Source: Sphingomonas sp. (lineage in GTDB: Bacteria > Pseudomonadota > Alphaproteobacteria > Sphingomonadales > Sphingomonadaceae). From it: a stretch of 64,000 nucleotides of DNA. A program made the position numbers and the translations under genes. Positions 1 to 8,793 of this stretch are shown here, piece after piece (position 1 is the stretch's first letter; every line of letters begins with the position of its first letter). The stretch covers positions 19,148-83,147 of the forward strand of contig JAIELC010000024.1 in NCBI GenBank assembly GCA_019753375.1. The letters run 5' to 3'. The notes under the pieces were generated by a model. That model worked only from the letters and a program-made list of their open reading frames with translations. It searched no databases and was not told where the DNA came from.

Positions 1-181
1 ACCAACCATGGTAAGGCGCGCGCGCGAACGCTATCCTGACCTGCCGATCCTGTTCATGTCGGGCTATGCCGAAGAACAATTGCGCAAGTCGATTGATCTT
101 GATCAGGTGTCGTTTCTGGCAAAGCCGTTTTCGGTCCAGCAACTGGCAGAGGCGGCGCGCATCGCCCTTGCAACCAAATGA
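1..181 (+). CDS. cckA: C-terminal end of hybrid sensor kinase CckA (partial)
   Basis: Only the last 59 codons are inside the window (frame 2, stop TGA at 179-181); the gene begins upstream. The peptide is the second half of a receiver domain: a beta-4 strand with FMSGYAEEQLRKS, then FLAKPF carrying the conserved lysine, then the last helix SVQQLAEAARIAL. The SGYAEE...KPFSVQQLAEA wording is characteristic of the receiver of CckA, the hybrid histidine kinase/phosphatase that feeds CtrA through ChpT in alphaproteobacteria. The position near recA and alaS is also usual for cckA. The kinase part cannot be seen, so the assignment rests on this receiver tail and on context. Confidence 0.8.
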   Translation, partial: PTMVRRARERYPDLPILFMSGYAEEQLRKSIDLDQVSFLAKPFSVQQLAEAARIALATK

Positions 182-224
182 CGGCACGCTGCGTTGACTT
201 GGGTCAGGCTCTGCAAGATGGGAA

Positions 225-599
225 ATGTCGATAGTGGTCGCGCCGCAGCGAATTCTGATTGTCGAAGACGAACCACTGATTGCGATGATGCTGGAGGATT
301 TTATCGAAATCCTCGGCAAGCAAGTCGCGGGTTCGGCTGATTGCGTGGTCGACGCGCTCGATCTGCTGAACAAGGTGGATGTCCACGCGGCGATACTCGA
401 CGTTAATCTGCGCGGCGGCGAAAAAAGTTGGGCGATCGCCGACGCCCTGGCAGATCGCGGCATCCCTTTTATCTTTGCCAGCGGCGGCACTGAAGAATCG
501 ATCGACCAGCGCTATCGTGGCCGATCGGTGCTGATGAAGCCGTTTACGATGGATGCCGTTTCTCGCGCGCTCGACGACCTGGCAACGGCGCGCGCCTGA
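225..599 (+). CDS. Single-domain response regulator
   Basis: A stand-alone receiver domain of 124 residues without an output domain. The acidic pocket is E14-D15-E16, the likely phospho-acceptor is D59 in AAILDVNLRGG, and the conserved lysine is K105 in LMKPF. Such proteins act as phosphate sinks, shuttles or protein-interaction switches rather than as DNA-binding regulators. It begins 43 bases after the cckA stop on the same strand, so co-transcription with cckA is plausible, but no functional link can be read from the sequence. The start at 225 keeps the whole beta-1 strand (RILIVEDE). Confidence 0.85.
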   Translation: MSIVVAPQRILIVEDEPLIAMMLEDFIEILGKQVAGSADCVVDALDLLNKVDVHAAILDVNLRGGEKSWAIADALADRGIPFIFASGGTEESIDQRYRGRSVLMKPFTMDAVSRALDDLATARA

Positions 600-618
600 T
601 GGCGCCATATCATTTTAG

Positions 619-1137
619 TCAGGCGGTGCGTTCGGGTACGGCGGCAGCATCGGCGGCGATTGCCGTATCGGGGGCTACCGCTTCCCACGGAAAGATGAAC
701 CAGTCCTTGGTCACCGCGCGATCGATGGTTTGTGCGCGGTAATCAACGCGCTCGCTCGAACGGATATTATCCAGCAACGTCGCAAACCGCAGATTTGTCG
801 CATCTGCGCCGTGCTCTGCCAGGATTGATTTGATCCGGCCGATCGTGCCGCCCGTGTCGTTGATATCGTCCACCAGCAGCAACCGCTCCCCCGCCCGCGT
901 GCGTTCCGCCAGGCGGCTAAGCGGCGCGCGGGCAAAATCGTCGACCTGCGATGAGTAATCGACCGACAGCGTCGGCAGGCCGGATGCGTGGCTTAGAAAT
1001 ACCGCAGGCACCAGACCACCGCGCCCGATGCCGATCAGAAAATCCGGCTGCCAGCTGGTGTCGGCGAGCAGCTGAGCCGCCAGAGTCTTAACCGCCGCGA
1101 CAAAGTCGTGATGCGGAATGGGTGTATAGACGGGCAT
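619..1137 (-). CDS. Phosphoribosyltransferase (probable hypoxanthine/guanine type)
   Basis: A type I phosphoribosyltransferase of 172 residues. The PRPP-binding loop is LLLVDDINDTGGT (about residues 86-98) and an early PPi loop is IGIGRGGLVPA. It should transfer phosphoribose from PRPP to a purine base, with hypoxanthine or guanine the likely substrate. The start at 1137 is chosen because its ATG shares one base with the TGA of the upstream deaminase gene (TGATG), an arrangement typical of translational coupling; a start 24 bases further upstream is possible but less likely. Coupling to an adenine-deaminase-like enzyme suggests a salvage route adenine to hypoxanthine to IMP. Exact base specificity is not proven. 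Confidence 0.85.
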   Translation of the reverse strand: MPVYTPIPHHDFVAAVKTLAAQLLADTSWQPDFLIGIGRGGLVPAVFLSHASGLPTLSVDYSSQVDDFARAPLSRLAERTRAGERLLLVDDINDTGGTIGRIKSILAEHGADATNLRFATLLDNIRSSERVDYRAQTIDRAVTKDWFIFPWEAVAPDTAIAADAAAVPERTA

Positions 1138-2159
1138 CAGGCGACTCCCTCTGCGCGGCAAAAGTCGTCTAGCCGGCGCAGATGCGCGGCAATAGACGCG
1201 TCATCCAGAAATGATCCAAGAAAACTGTTGCGGGCAAGCGTTGCCAAATCGACTTTACTCAGCCCGCGCCCCTGTGCCGCAGCTTTGTAATTGGCCGCGA
1301 TATAGCCGCCAAAATAGGCGGGATCGTCTGAATTGATCGTCGCCCGCAATCCGGCGCGCAGCATCCTATCAATCGGGTGCGCTGTCATATCACTTACCAC
1401 GCAGAGCTTGAGGTTCGACAGCGGACACACCGTCAGTGTCATGGCGCTACGCGCGAGGCGCGCGGTCAGCACCGGGTCTTCCAATGCGCGATTGCCATGG
1501 TCGAGCCGATCGATCTGCAGCACGTCCAGCGCCTGCCAGACATAATCCGGCGGTCCTTCTTCCCCGGCATGGGCAACGCGCTTCAATCCCAGGGCGCCCG
1601 CGGCGGCAAACACCCGCGCAAATTTTTCAGGAGGATGGCCGACCTCGGAAGAATCCAGTCCGACGCCGGCGATCTGATCAAGCCAAGGTGTCGCCGACTT
1701 CAGCGTCGCGAAGGCGGCGCTTTCATCCAGATGGCGCAAAAAACACATGATCAGCTTTGCGGTCAGCCCATGCCTTGCCTTCGCATCCGCCATAGCCGCC
1801 AGCAATCCTTTGATCACCGTTTCAAATGCAATGCCGCGATCGGTATGCGTCTGCGGGTCGAAAAATATCTCGGCGTGGACGACGCCATCGGCAGCGGCAC
1901 GATCGAAATAGGCCATTGCCAGATCGTAAAAGTCTTTTTCTTCGCGCAGGACATCGGCACCGGCGTAATAGATATCCAGAAAATCCTGCAGCCTTGAAAA
2001 ATTATACGCGGCGCGGACGTCGTCGACCGTCGCGAAGGGCAGCGTTATGCCGTTGCGGGCCGCCAGCGCGACCATCAGTTCAGGTTCAAGGCTGCCCTCG
2101 ATGTGCAGGTGGAGCTCGGCTTTGGGCAGGCCGGTTATAAATCGGTCGATATCGGTCAT
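1137..2159 (-). CDS. add: Adenosine deaminase family protein, probable adenine deaminase
   Basis: A 340-residue zinc amidohydrolase. Metal ligands are visible as H17-x-H19 (AELHLHIEGS), the catalytic segment VAHAGEEG, RLDHG, and the late SDDPAYFGGY. Segments such as SEVGHPPEKF and HAGEEGPPDYVW closely resemble what I recall of the proteobacterial subgroup shown to deaminate adenine rather than adenosine (Pseudomonas PA0148 type). Automatic pipelines usually label this family adenosine deaminase. The product of adenine deamination, hypoxanthine, would be the substrate of the phosphoribosyltransferase coupled immediately downstream. It diverges from recA across a 172-base gap. Confidence 0.88.
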   Translation of the reverse strand: MTDIDRFITGLPKAELHLHIEGSLEPELMVALAARNGITLPFATVDDVRAAYNFSRLQDFLDIYYAGADVLREEKDFYDLAMAYFDRAAADGVVHAEIFFDPQTHTDRGIAFETVIKGLLAAMADAKARHGLTAKLIMCFLRHLDESAAFATLKSATPWLDQIAGVGLDSSEVGHPPEKFARVFAAAGALGLKRVAHAGEEGPPDYVWQALDVLQIDRLDHGNRALEDPVLTARLARSAMTLTVCPLSNLKLCVVSDMTAHPIDRMLRAGLRATINSDDPAYFGGYIAANYKAAAQGRGLSKVDLATLARNSFLGSFLDDASIAAHLRRLDDFCRAEGVA

Positions 2160-2239
2160 GCCCTCCTTGTCGCCGACGTCGGGCTATCGGGCAAGCTTGG
2201 TTCGATTCGTCTTGCCCTTCTGCCCCCGAATAAAATTCT

Positions 2240-2254
2240 GTTCCACTCTTGTTC
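2240..2254 (+). promoter_or_regulatory. LexA (SOS) box of recA
   Basis: GTTCCACTCTTGTTC fits the alphaproteobacterial LexA operator GTTC-N7-GTTC exactly and lies 77 bases before the recA start. A weak promoter TTGTTC (2249-2254), a 17-base spacer and TACGAA (2272-2277) would place the box over the -35 element, which fits repression by LexA. The operator is a direct read; the promoter is tentative. Confidence 0.88.
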
Positions 2255-2331
2255 CAATAGAACATTTCCGGTACGAAGCGATCCAACGCATTGAACCTGA
2301 CCCTTGAACAGTCTAGCGACGGGAGCTTCCA

Positions 2332-3429
2332 ATGGCCGCACAATTGAAGGTAATCGATCCCAACATGGCAGCATCAAATGACAAGGCGGCAACCGACCGT
2401 CAAAAGGCCCTTGAGGCAGCACTGGCGCAAATCGATCGTGCTTTCGGCAAGGGATCAGCCATGCGGCTTGGATCCAAGGAAGCGATGCAGGTCGAATCGA
2501 TTTCAACCGGGTCGCTTGGACTTGATATCGCGCTTGGCGTCGGTGGTCTGCCGCGGGGGCGCGTGATCGAAATTTACGGGCCGGAAAGCTCGGGCAAGAC
2601 AACGCTGGCACTGCATGTCATTGCCGAAGCGCAGAAAAATGGTGGAACGGCGGCATTTGTCGACGCCGAACATGCCCTTGATCCGGTCTATGCCAAAAAG
2701 CTGGGCGTCAACATTGACGAGCTGATTGTGTCGCAGCCGGATACCGGCGAGCAAGCGCTGGAAATCACCGATACGCTGGTGCGGTCTAACGCGATTGATG
2801 TTCTGGTGGTCGACTCGGTCGCGGCCTTGGTCCCGCGTGCCGAAATTGAAGGTGAAATGGGCGACAGCCATGTCGGCTTGCAGGCGCGATTGATGTCGCA
2901 GTCGTTGCGCAAACTGACCGGATCGATCAGCCGCTCGCGCTGTATGGTGATTTTTATCAACCAGCTGCGGATGAAGATTGGCGTGATGTACGGCAATCCT
3001 GAAACCACCACGGGCGGCAACGCGCTGAAATTCTACGCGTCGGTCCGCCTCGATATTCGTCGCACCGGGCAGATCAAGGATCGCGAGGACATTGTCGGCA
3101 ACACCACGCGCGTCAAGGTCGTCAAGAACAAGGTCGCACCGCCGTTCAAGCAGGTTGAGTTCGACATCATGTATGGTCAGGGCATTTCCAAGATCGGTGA
3201 AGTGCTCGATCTGGGCGTCAAGGCTGGCCTTGTCGAAAAATCGGGCGCGTGGTTTTCCTATGACAGCGTCCGGATTGGCCAAGGTCGCGAAAATGCCAAG
3301 ACCTATCTGACCGACAATCCGGAAATGGCCAATCGGCTCGAAGCGGCAATCCGCAGTCGGGTTGATAAGGTTGCCGAGGAAATGATGGTGGGTCCCGATG
3401 GCGATGATGCCGGCGACGACCAGGAATAA
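2332..3429 (+). CDS. recA: Recombinase RecA
   Basis: RecA forms ATP-dependent filaments on single-stranded DNA, drives homologous strand exchange and acts as co-protease for LexA. The 365-residue length is normal. Walker A is GPESSGKTT (residues 83-91), Walker B is [12 protein letters not shown], and DNA-binding loop 2 lies around [14 protein letters not shown]. The acidic C-terminus ([10 protein letters not shown]) is typical. A GGGAG ribosome site lies just upstream of the ATG. A LexA box precedes the gene and a strong terminator follows it, so it is most likely a single-gene SOS transcription unit. Confidence 0.98.
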   Translation: MAAQLKVIDPNMAASNDKAATDRQKALEAALAQIDRAFGKGSAMRLGSKEAMQVESISTGSLGLDIALGVGGLPRGRVIEIYGPESSGKTTLALHVIAEAQKNGGTAAFVDAEHALDPVYAKKLGVNIDELIVSQPDTGEQALEITDTLVRSNAIDVLVVDSVAALVPRAEIEGEMGDSHVGLQARLMSQSLRKLTGSISRSRCMVIFINQLRMKIGVMYGNPETTTGGNALKFYASVRLDIRRTGQIKDREDIVGNTTRVKVVKNKVAPPFKQVEFDIMYGQGISKIGEVLDLGVKAGLVEKSGAWFSYDSVRIGQGRENAKTYLTDNPEMANRLEAAIRSRVDKVAEEMMVGPDGDDAGDDQE

Positions 3430-3470
3430 TGATCGATCTTTTTCGCGGCGTTCTCCCCGTCGCAAGCTTG

Positions 3471-3506
3471 GAAAGGCCCGCCTCGCTTGGCGGGCCTTTC
3501 ATTTTT
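3471..3506 (+). terminator. Rho-independent terminator after recA
   Basis: A perfect 12-base inverted repeat (GAAAGGCCCGCC, loop TCGCTT, GGCGGGCCTTTC) is followed by ATTTTT. It starts 41 bases after the recA stop. Confidence 0.92.
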
Positions 3507-3554
3507 GGGCGGCGGCGCTCAACGTGCGTCGCGACGGGATTGGAGGGACGTGCG

Positions 3555-4385
3555 ATGGCGGCGGCAATGGACTGGACCGGGCCAGTAGGGTCGATCTGGG
3601 CGCAGGAATGGGCAAGGACCGACCGCAGTTTTGCTGATCTGTCGCGCTATCTTGATGCGGCTGTCCTCGATCAGCTTCCAGATCATGCCCGGCGAGCGGT
3701 TGATATTGGCGCAGGGGCGGGGGCGACGAGCATTGCGCTGGCCAAGGCGCGGCCCGATCTGCAGGTCACCGGCCTTGATATCTCACCCGATCTGCTGGCG
3801 ATCGCCCGTGCACGCGGGGCCAGGCTTGCCAATTTGTCGTTCATCACCGGTGCCGCCGAGCAATCCGCCGCGCAGCTTGCGCCGATTGATCTGTTTGTCT
3901 CTCGCCACGGTGTGATGTTCTTTGCCGATCCGGTGGCGGCATTTTCGGCGCTTCGTGCGACCGCCGCACCCGGTGCCCGCTTGGTGTTCAGCTGTTTTCG
4001 GACAATGAACGACAATCCCTGGGCAACGGCGTTGATAGCCGCGATCGGCGATTCGCCGCCATCCCCCAGCGGCTATGTCCCCGGTCCCTTCGCTTTTGCT
4101 GAGACGGCGTTCGTGGCCGATATCCTGACGCAAGCCGGATGGACCAGCATGCTGCCGACGGCGGTTGACTATCGATATCGGGCGGGAGAGGGCGATGACC
4201 CGGTTGCCGATGCGCTCTCGTTCTTCAAGCGGATTGGCCCGACATCGCGGCTGTTGTTCGAGGCCGATGACGCTGCCCGGCCGGCCATGCTTGAACGATT
4301 GCGAGCGATCCTGACCGCGCAGCGCGTGGGCAATGCAGTCGACTTTCCGGCAGCTGCATGGCTATGGTCGGCACACGCCGATTGA
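3555..4385 (+). CDS. Class I SAM-dependent methyltransferase
   Basis: A 276-residue Rossmann-fold methyltransferase. Motif I is AVDIGAGAGATSIALA followed by the acidic strand-2 end VTGLDIS, and a motif IV-like strand is PIDLFVSRHGVMFF. Substrate cannot be deduced; it resembles generic ubiE/biotin-synthesis-like small-molecule methyltransferases. The frame is open back to 3429, but the ATG at 3555 is preferred because it has a GGAGGG ribosome site 8 bases upstream and because an earlier start would put the recA terminator inside the coding region. It is followed 16 bases later by a GST gene on the same strand. Confidence 0.85.
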   Translation: MAAAMDWTGPVGSIWAQEWARTDRSFADLSRYLDAAVLDQLPDHARRAVDIGAGAGATSIALAKARPDLQVTGLDISPDLLAIARARGARLANLSFITGAAEQSAAQLAPIDLFVSRHGVMFFADPVAAFSALRATAAPGARLVFSCFRTMNDNPWATALIAAIGDSPPSPSGYVPGPFAFAETAFVADILTQAGWTSMLPTAVDYRYRAGEGDDPVADALSFFKRIGPTSRLLFEADDAARPAMLERLRAILTAQRVGNAVDFPAAAWLWSAHAD

Positions 4386-4401
4386 TCCTGGAGAGCCACG
4401 T

Positions 4402-5034
4402 ATGACCATCATTGTCCATCATCTCGAAAATTCGCGCTCACAGCGAATTTTGTGGCTGCTCGAGGAAGTTGGCCTTCCCTATGAGATCAAGCGCTATGAG
4501 CGGAACAAGCAGACAATGCTTGCCCCGCCCGAGCTAAAGGCAGTGCACCCGCTTGGCAAATCCCCGGTGATCGAGGATCGTGACGATGGCCGCGTGATCG
4601 CGGAGACCGGCGCGATCGCCGAATACATCGTGGAAAAAGCCGATGGAAAATTCGGCCCGCCGGTGCATCGCGATGCGGTGCTCCGCTATCGGCAATTTCT
4701 GCATTATGCCGAAGGATCGATGATGCCACCGCTGCTGATGATGCTGGTGCTAGGGCGCGTGCCGATCTTTGGCAAAAGCGCCATCAAGCGGGTCGCGGCA
4801 ATGTTCGCCCCGCATCTGGACTATGTCGAAAGCGAACTCGCCAGCCGTCCATGGTTTGCCGGCGATGACATCAGCGCGGCCGATGTGATGATGAGCTTTC
4901 CGCTGGAAGCCGCGCGCCGTCGTGCCAGGCTGGACGCGTCAAGACCAGCAACAATTGCTTGGCTCGACAAGATCCACGCGCGGCCCGCCTATCAAACCGC
5001 GCTGAAAAAGGGCGGACCCTACGCCTATGCCTGA
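4402..5034 (+). CDS. Glutathione S-transferase family protein
   Basis: A 210-residue cytosolic GST. The N-terminal thioredoxin-like domain begins TIIVHHLENSRSQRILWLLEE, with the HLENSRSQR segment in the place of the catalytic Ser/Tyr loop, and the GSH-binding cis-Pro is in GKSPVIED. The ETGAI segment corresponds to the usual E-S/T glutathione contact. The C-terminal helical domain contains WFAGDDISAADVMM, the usual GST C-terminal signature. The ATG at 4402 has GGAGAG upstream; the open frame before it overlaps the methyltransferase. The substrate is unknown. It ends convergently with the symporter gene. Confidence 0.9.
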   Translation: MTIIVHHLENSRSQRILWLLEEVGLPYEIKRYERNKQTMLAPPELKAVHPLGKSPVIEDRDDGRVIAETGAIAEYIVEKADGKFGPPVHRDAVLRYRQFLHYAEGSMMPPLLMMLVLGRVPIFGKSAIKRVAAMFAPHLDYVESELASRPWFAGDDISAADVMMSFPLEAARRRARLDASRPATIAWLDKIHARPAYQTALKKGGPYAYA

Positions 5035-5060
5035 TGGCCCTATAGCTGATGGCCCTATCC

Positions 5061-6317
5061 CTAATTGAGGGGCGTCGGCTCGTTCAGGCCGGTTTCCCAC
5101 TTCGCGATGACCGTTGCGGCAACCGCGTTGCCGATCACGTTGGTGGCTGACCGCCCCATATCAAGAAAATGATCGATCGCAAGGACCAGCAAAAGCCCCG
5201 CTTCGGGCAGCTTGAACTGCGCCAGGGTAGCCGCGATCACGACCAGACTCGCGCGCGGGACGCCCGCAATCCCCTTGGATGTGATCATCAGCGTCAGCAA
5301 CATCGCGATCTGGGTTTCGAGCGGCAGGTTGATGCCATAGGCCTGGGCGATGAACAGCGACGCAAAGGTCATGTACATCATCGACCCGTCGAGGTTGAAC
5401 GAATAGCCCAGTGGCAGGACGAAGCTGGCGATGCGGTTCGGAACACCGAACCGCTCCAGCGCTTCGAGTGTCCTCGGAAACGCGGCCTCTGATGAGGCGG
5501 TCGAAAAGGCAAGCAGCATCGGCTCGCGGATATAGCGAATGAGCGTGCCGGTCCGTGGGCCAATGATCAGAAAACAAATGCCCAGCAACAACACCCACAG
5601 CGCACCCAGCCCGATGTAAACGCTGCCCATGAAGTAAGCGAGCTTGCCGATTACCCCCGGCCCTTGTTCGATCAGCGTTGCGGCAACCGCCGCGAAGACC
5701 GCGAAGGGGGCAAACCGCATGACATAGTCGGTAATCTTCAGCATCACCGCGACCAGCCCTTCCGCCGCGCGCACGAGCGGCGCGGCGACGTCGCCAACCG
5801 CCGTGATCGCGACGCCGAAAAAGACCGAAAAGATAACGATCTGGAGGATTTCGTTTTTGGCCATCGCATCGATGATGGAACTTGGAAAAATATGGGTAAT
5901 GACCTTCGCGACGTCGAAATTGCTCTTGTCGAGGCCGGCATCGCCGGTGGTTGGCGGCAACGGCAGATTGAGGCCGATCCCGGGCTGGAGCAGGTGAACG
6001 AGGATCAGGCCCAGCGTTAACGACATCAGACTGGCGCAGATAAACCAGCCCAGCGATTTGATGCCGACGCGACCCAGCGCCCCGGTGTCGCCCATATGCG
6101 CAATGCCGACAACCAGCGTGGAAAACACCAGCGGTGCGATGATCATCTTGATCAGACTTAAGAAGATGGTCGTAACAATGCCGAACCAGTGCGCGATGTC
6201 CTTGAGCTGCGCGGTAGCCGCTGCACTGCCATCGTCGATCGATGCATTGATCGCCCAGCCCGTAGCCATGCCGAGCACCAGGCCAATCAGGATAAAAAGT
6301 GTCAGCCGCTTGGCCAT
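5061..6317 (-). CDS. Dicarboxylate/amino acid:cation symporter (DAACS family)
   Basis: A 418-residue inner-membrane transporter with about eight hydrophobic segments and two re-entrant loops. The serine-rich re-entrant motif is STASSEAAFP, followed by the substrate/sodium segment LGYSFNLDGSMMY and by TSKGIAGVP. These are hallmarks of the DctA/GltP/GltT family, which imports C4-dicarboxylates or glutamate/aspartate with Na+ or H+. The frame extends upstream, but the ATG at 6317 (MAKRLTLFILIG) gives the usual short N-terminus before the first membrane segment. The precise substrate is not resolved. It is divergent from the M24 peptidase gene. Confidence 0.9.
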   Translation of the reverse strand: MAKRLTLFILIGLVLGMATGWAINASIDDGSAAATAQLKDIAHWFGIVTTIFLSLIKMIIAPLVFSTLVVGIAHMGDTGALGRVGIKSLGWFICASLMSLTLGLILVHLLQPGIGLNLPLPPTTGDAGLDKSNFDVAKVITHIFPSSIIDAMAKNEILQIVIFSVFFGVAITAVGDVAAPLVRAAEGLVAVMLKITDYVMRFAPFAVFAAVAATLIEQGPGVIGKLAYFMGSVYIGLGALWVLLLGICFLIIGPRTGTLIRYIREPMLLAFSTASSEAAFPRTLEALERFGVPNRIASFVLPLGYSFNLDGSMMYMTFASLFIAQAYGINLPLETQIAMLLTLMITSKGIAGVPRASLVVIAATLAQFKLPEAGLLLVLAIDHFLDMGRSATNVIGNAVAATVIAKWETGLNEPTPLN

Positions 6318-6420
6318 TAATGCATTCCCGCAATGGTTGAAGGCGTCAAGGAAGGGGATTGCGGCCGCGCGGTCAAGCGCCCAAACATCTGGGCAGGCAC
6401 GAAACCGGGGATTACAAACC

Positions 6421-7689
6421 ATGCGCGCACATGATTTCAGCATCAATCGGCGCGCCCTGTTGAAGGCCGCGGCGTTTGCGCCGCTGGCAACGCTGCCCGG
6501 CATTGCCATCGCCGCGAGCCCTGCGCCTGCCGGGTTGACGAGCATCACACGCGGCGCGGTGCCAATTGGCCGCGACGAGCGCCACGCCAGAATTGGCCGG
6601 GCGCAGGAACTGATGCAGCGTCAACGCATCGGGGCGATTATTGTCGAGCCCGGTTCGAGCCTTGATTATTTTACCGGGGTTCGGTGGCACCGGAGCGAAC
6701 GGCTGACCGCGGCGGTGATCCCGGCGGCCGGTGATCCTATCATCATTACCCCGTATTTCGAAGAACCATCGGTGCGCGAAACGCTTGGCGTGACCGCACA
6801 AGTCCGCGTTTGGCAGGAGGATGAAGACCCTATCAAGCTGGTCGCCGATGCGCTGCGCGAGCGCAATTTTGCCGGATTGCCGGTTGGGATTGAAGAGACT
6901 GTGCGCTTTTTCGCGAGCAACGGCATTGCCCGGGCATTGCCGTCGATATCGGTGGAATCGGCTAATCCGGTGGTGCGCGGCGTGCGCATGATCAAGACCC
7001 CCGCAGAACTGGCGCTGATGCAGGCGGCCAGCGATGTAACGATCGCCGCCTACCGATCGGTCATCCCGCGAATCAGGGAAGGCATGACCCCGGCCGAGAT
7101 CGCCAAAATGATGAACGACGCGACGACGGCGCTGGGGGGCGAGCCCGAATTCGCGTTGATCCTGCTGGGAGAAGCCAGCGCCTATCCGCATGGATCGGGC
7201 AAGCCACAGGCGGTGCGCGACGGGAATGTCGTGCTGATGGACTGCGGTTGTACGGTCCACGGCTATCAATCGGATATTTCGCGCAGCTTTGTCTTTGGAA
7301 AGGCGTCGGCCGAACAGCGGATGGTGTGGGATCAGGTTGCCCAGGGGCAGCAAATTGCGCGTGCTGCGGCGAAGGTCGGCGTCCCCGCCGGCAATGTCGA
7401 CGATGCGGTTCGCCAACAATACCAGGCCTGGGGCTATGGACCCGGCTATAAATTGCCCGGTCTGTCGCACCGGACCGGGCACGGCATCGGCATGGACGGA
7501 CACGAGCCGGTCAATCTGGTGCACGGAGAGGCGACCTTATTGGCGCCCGGCATGTGTTTTTCAAACGAGCCCGGCATCTACATTCCCGGAAAGTTCGGCA
7601 TTCGCCTGGAAGACTGTTTCCATATGACCGATGCCGGACCCGAGTGGTTCAGTACTCCGCCGACCAGCATCGACGCGCCCCTGGGCTGA
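6421..7689 (+). CDS. Exported M24 (Xaa-Pro) peptidase with Tat-like signal
   Basis: A 422-residue pita-bread fold metallopeptidase related to Xaa-Pro dipeptidases and creatinases. Metal ligands are visible: D...D in LMDCGCTVHGYQSDISRS, H in RTGHGIGMDGHEP, E in FSNEPGIY and E in IRLEDCFHM. The N-terminus INRRALLKAAAFAPLATL followed by AIAAS looks like a twin-arginine signal (RR at residues 10-11), so the enzyme should fold with its metals in the cytoplasm and act in the periplasm. The start at 6421 fits the signal; a longer open frame upstream overlaps the divergent symporter. Confidence 0.88.
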   Translation: MRAHDFSINRRALLKAAAFAPLATLPGIAIAASPAPAGLTSITRGAVPIGRDERHARIGRAQELMQRQRIGAIIVEPGSSLDYFTGVRWHRSERLTAAVIPAAGDPIIITPYFEEPSVRETLGVTAQVRVWQEDEDPIKLVADALRERNFAGLPVGIEETVRFFASNGIARALPSISVESANPVVRGVRMIKTPAELALMQAASDVTIAAYRSVIPRIREGMTPAEIAKMMNDATTALGGEPEFALILLGEASAYPHGSGKPQAVRDGNVVLMDCGCTVHGYQSDISRSFVFGKASAEQRMVWDQVAQGQQIARAAAKVGVPAGNVDDAVRQQYQAWGYGPGYKLPGLSHRTGHGIGMDGHEPVNLVHGEATLLAPGMCFSNEPGIYIPGKFGIRLEDCFHMTDAGPEWFSTPPTSIDAPLG

Positions 7690-7819
7690 TCGGACCAGCG
7701 GCCATCGCAATGCGGTGCAGTCGCCGCTTCCCGTCGCCGGCGCGAGATCCCAACCGACAACGCTAGATGGGGAATGATTTCCCCCAAGTCACGATCGACG
7801 GGAGCCGCTTATCTGTGCG

Positions 7820-8575
7820 TCAGGGTGTCGTCTGATCGGCCCTTGCGTCGAGCCAGTCCGCGAGCGCACGATAGGACAGCGGCCGGGTCAATCGCACGCC
7901 GATTTCTCCCCTTGCGTTCCAGCGGACAACGCCGTGCGCCGCGCCAAGCCCCTCGATCGAAACAACCACGGCCTCATCACGCTGGAACTCCGCATCCCCG
8001 ATGATCCCGACGCCATTGATCGAGATGTTGGCAACAACGCCGTCGATAGATTCGGTCGTTCCGGCGACGTGAACGGCGCCATGTCGGATAAATCGCGGCG
8101 CCCGCGGCTGGAGGCGAAGAATCGAGGGCCGCTCTTCCTTCAGCATCGCCGCGACGTCGATCGGGGCATCAAAATTGACCCCGGCCTCACGAGGGCGGGA
8201 CCACCGGACAGTCGCATCCAAGCGGCGATCAGAGCGCAACTCAACGGTCACGCGCGAACCGATTGCGGGCACAATATTGGCCTCGATTGCAACGCCGCCT
8301 GCGGAGATATTGCGAATCACGCAGAGCTGGTCCCGGTCCCCGCAGACCAGCCGGCCAACGCGAAACACCGATACATGGCGATTGCCTTCGCGCCGCTCCA
8401 CAAAGCCACGCCGACCATCAAGCTCCATGGTCGGCGCGTGCATCATCGCGTTCGGTTTTTTTGCTTTGGGCGCTGCCGCCTTGGGTTTCTTAGCCTTTGG
8501 CTCGGCTGCCTCAAGCGCTGCCGCCTTCGGCTTTTTGGCGTTTGGTTTGGGGGATTTGGGCTTCGCGGCGTCCAT
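7820..8575 (-). CDS. Tandem PilZ-domain protein with Lys/Ala/Pro-rich N-terminus
   Basis: A 251-residue protein. Residues 1-45 are a low-complexity basic tail with repeated KAKKP blocks. The first PilZ domain has the c-di-GMP signature RxxxR in RREGNRH and NISAGG. A second PilZ-like domain has NISINGVG, but its arginine motif (RAPRFIRHG) is irregular and may not bind nucleotide. PilZ proteins transmit c-di-GMP levels to motility, cellulose or envelope functions. The ATG at 8575 is chosen over a TTG 21 bases upstream. A candidate promoter lies at 8630-8659. The role is otherwise unknown. Confidence 0.85.
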   Translation of the reverse strand: MDAAKPKSPKPNAKKPKAAALEAAEPKAKKPKAAAPKAKKPNAMMHAPTMELDGRRGFVERREGNRHVSVFRVGRLVCGDRDQLCVIRNISAGGVAIEANIVPAIGSRVTVELRSDRRLDATVRWSRPREAGVNFDAPIDVAAMLKEERPSILRLQPRAPRFIRHGAVHVAGTTESIDGVVANISINGVGIIGDAEFQRDEAVVVSIEGLGAAHGVVRWNARGEIGVRLTRPLSYRALADWLDARADQTTP

Positions 8576-8629
8576 CTTTCGCTTACTTTCCCCCAACGCC
8601 GGCTGGCCGATTGATCGTTTCGTTTCGAT

Positions 8630-8659
8630 ACTAGATTGCTTGCATTAAAGCTATGTCAA
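8630..8659 (-). promoter_or_regulatory. Candidate promoter of the PilZ gene
   Basis: On the minus strand TTGACA (8659-8654), an 18-base spacer and TCTAGT (8635-8630). The -35 is a perfect consensus and the -10 matches four of six bases. Confidence 0.45.
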
Positions 8660-8758
8660 TACGCGTTTTTTGACGCGTTCGCATCTACTGATTTTCGCAA
8701 AAAATCGACCTTAGCCGCAGTGGTTAGGTGGCTAATTGCCGGGAAGCGCGCGTTTTGC

Positions 8759-8787
8759 TTGAGCAAGAGGCGCCGCCGCCCTAGATC
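8759..8787 (+). promoter_or_regulatory. Candidate alaS promoter; possible leaderless start
   Basis: TTGAGC (8759-8764), 17 bases, TAGATC (8782-8787). This resembles the trxA promoter (TTGAGT-17-TAGATT). The -10 ends six bases before the alaS ATG and no Shine-Dalgarno is present, so the transcript may start at or next to the start codon. Confidence 0.45.
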
Positions 8788-8793
8788 ACCACG

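Noticed and set aside
2189..2217. GGGCAAG...CTTGCCC inverted repeat between the deaminase gene and recA
   Set aside because: Seven-base arms with a 15-base loop and no T-run, in a divergent promoter region; not convincing as a site.
2503..3465. Long open frame antisense to recA
   Set aside because: Shadow of a highly conserved gene with strong codon bias; no ribosome site or family resemblance.
5032..5058. TGATGGCCCTAT repeated twice with a three-base gap after the GST gene
   Set aside because: A single short duplication at a convergent junction; no wider pattern.
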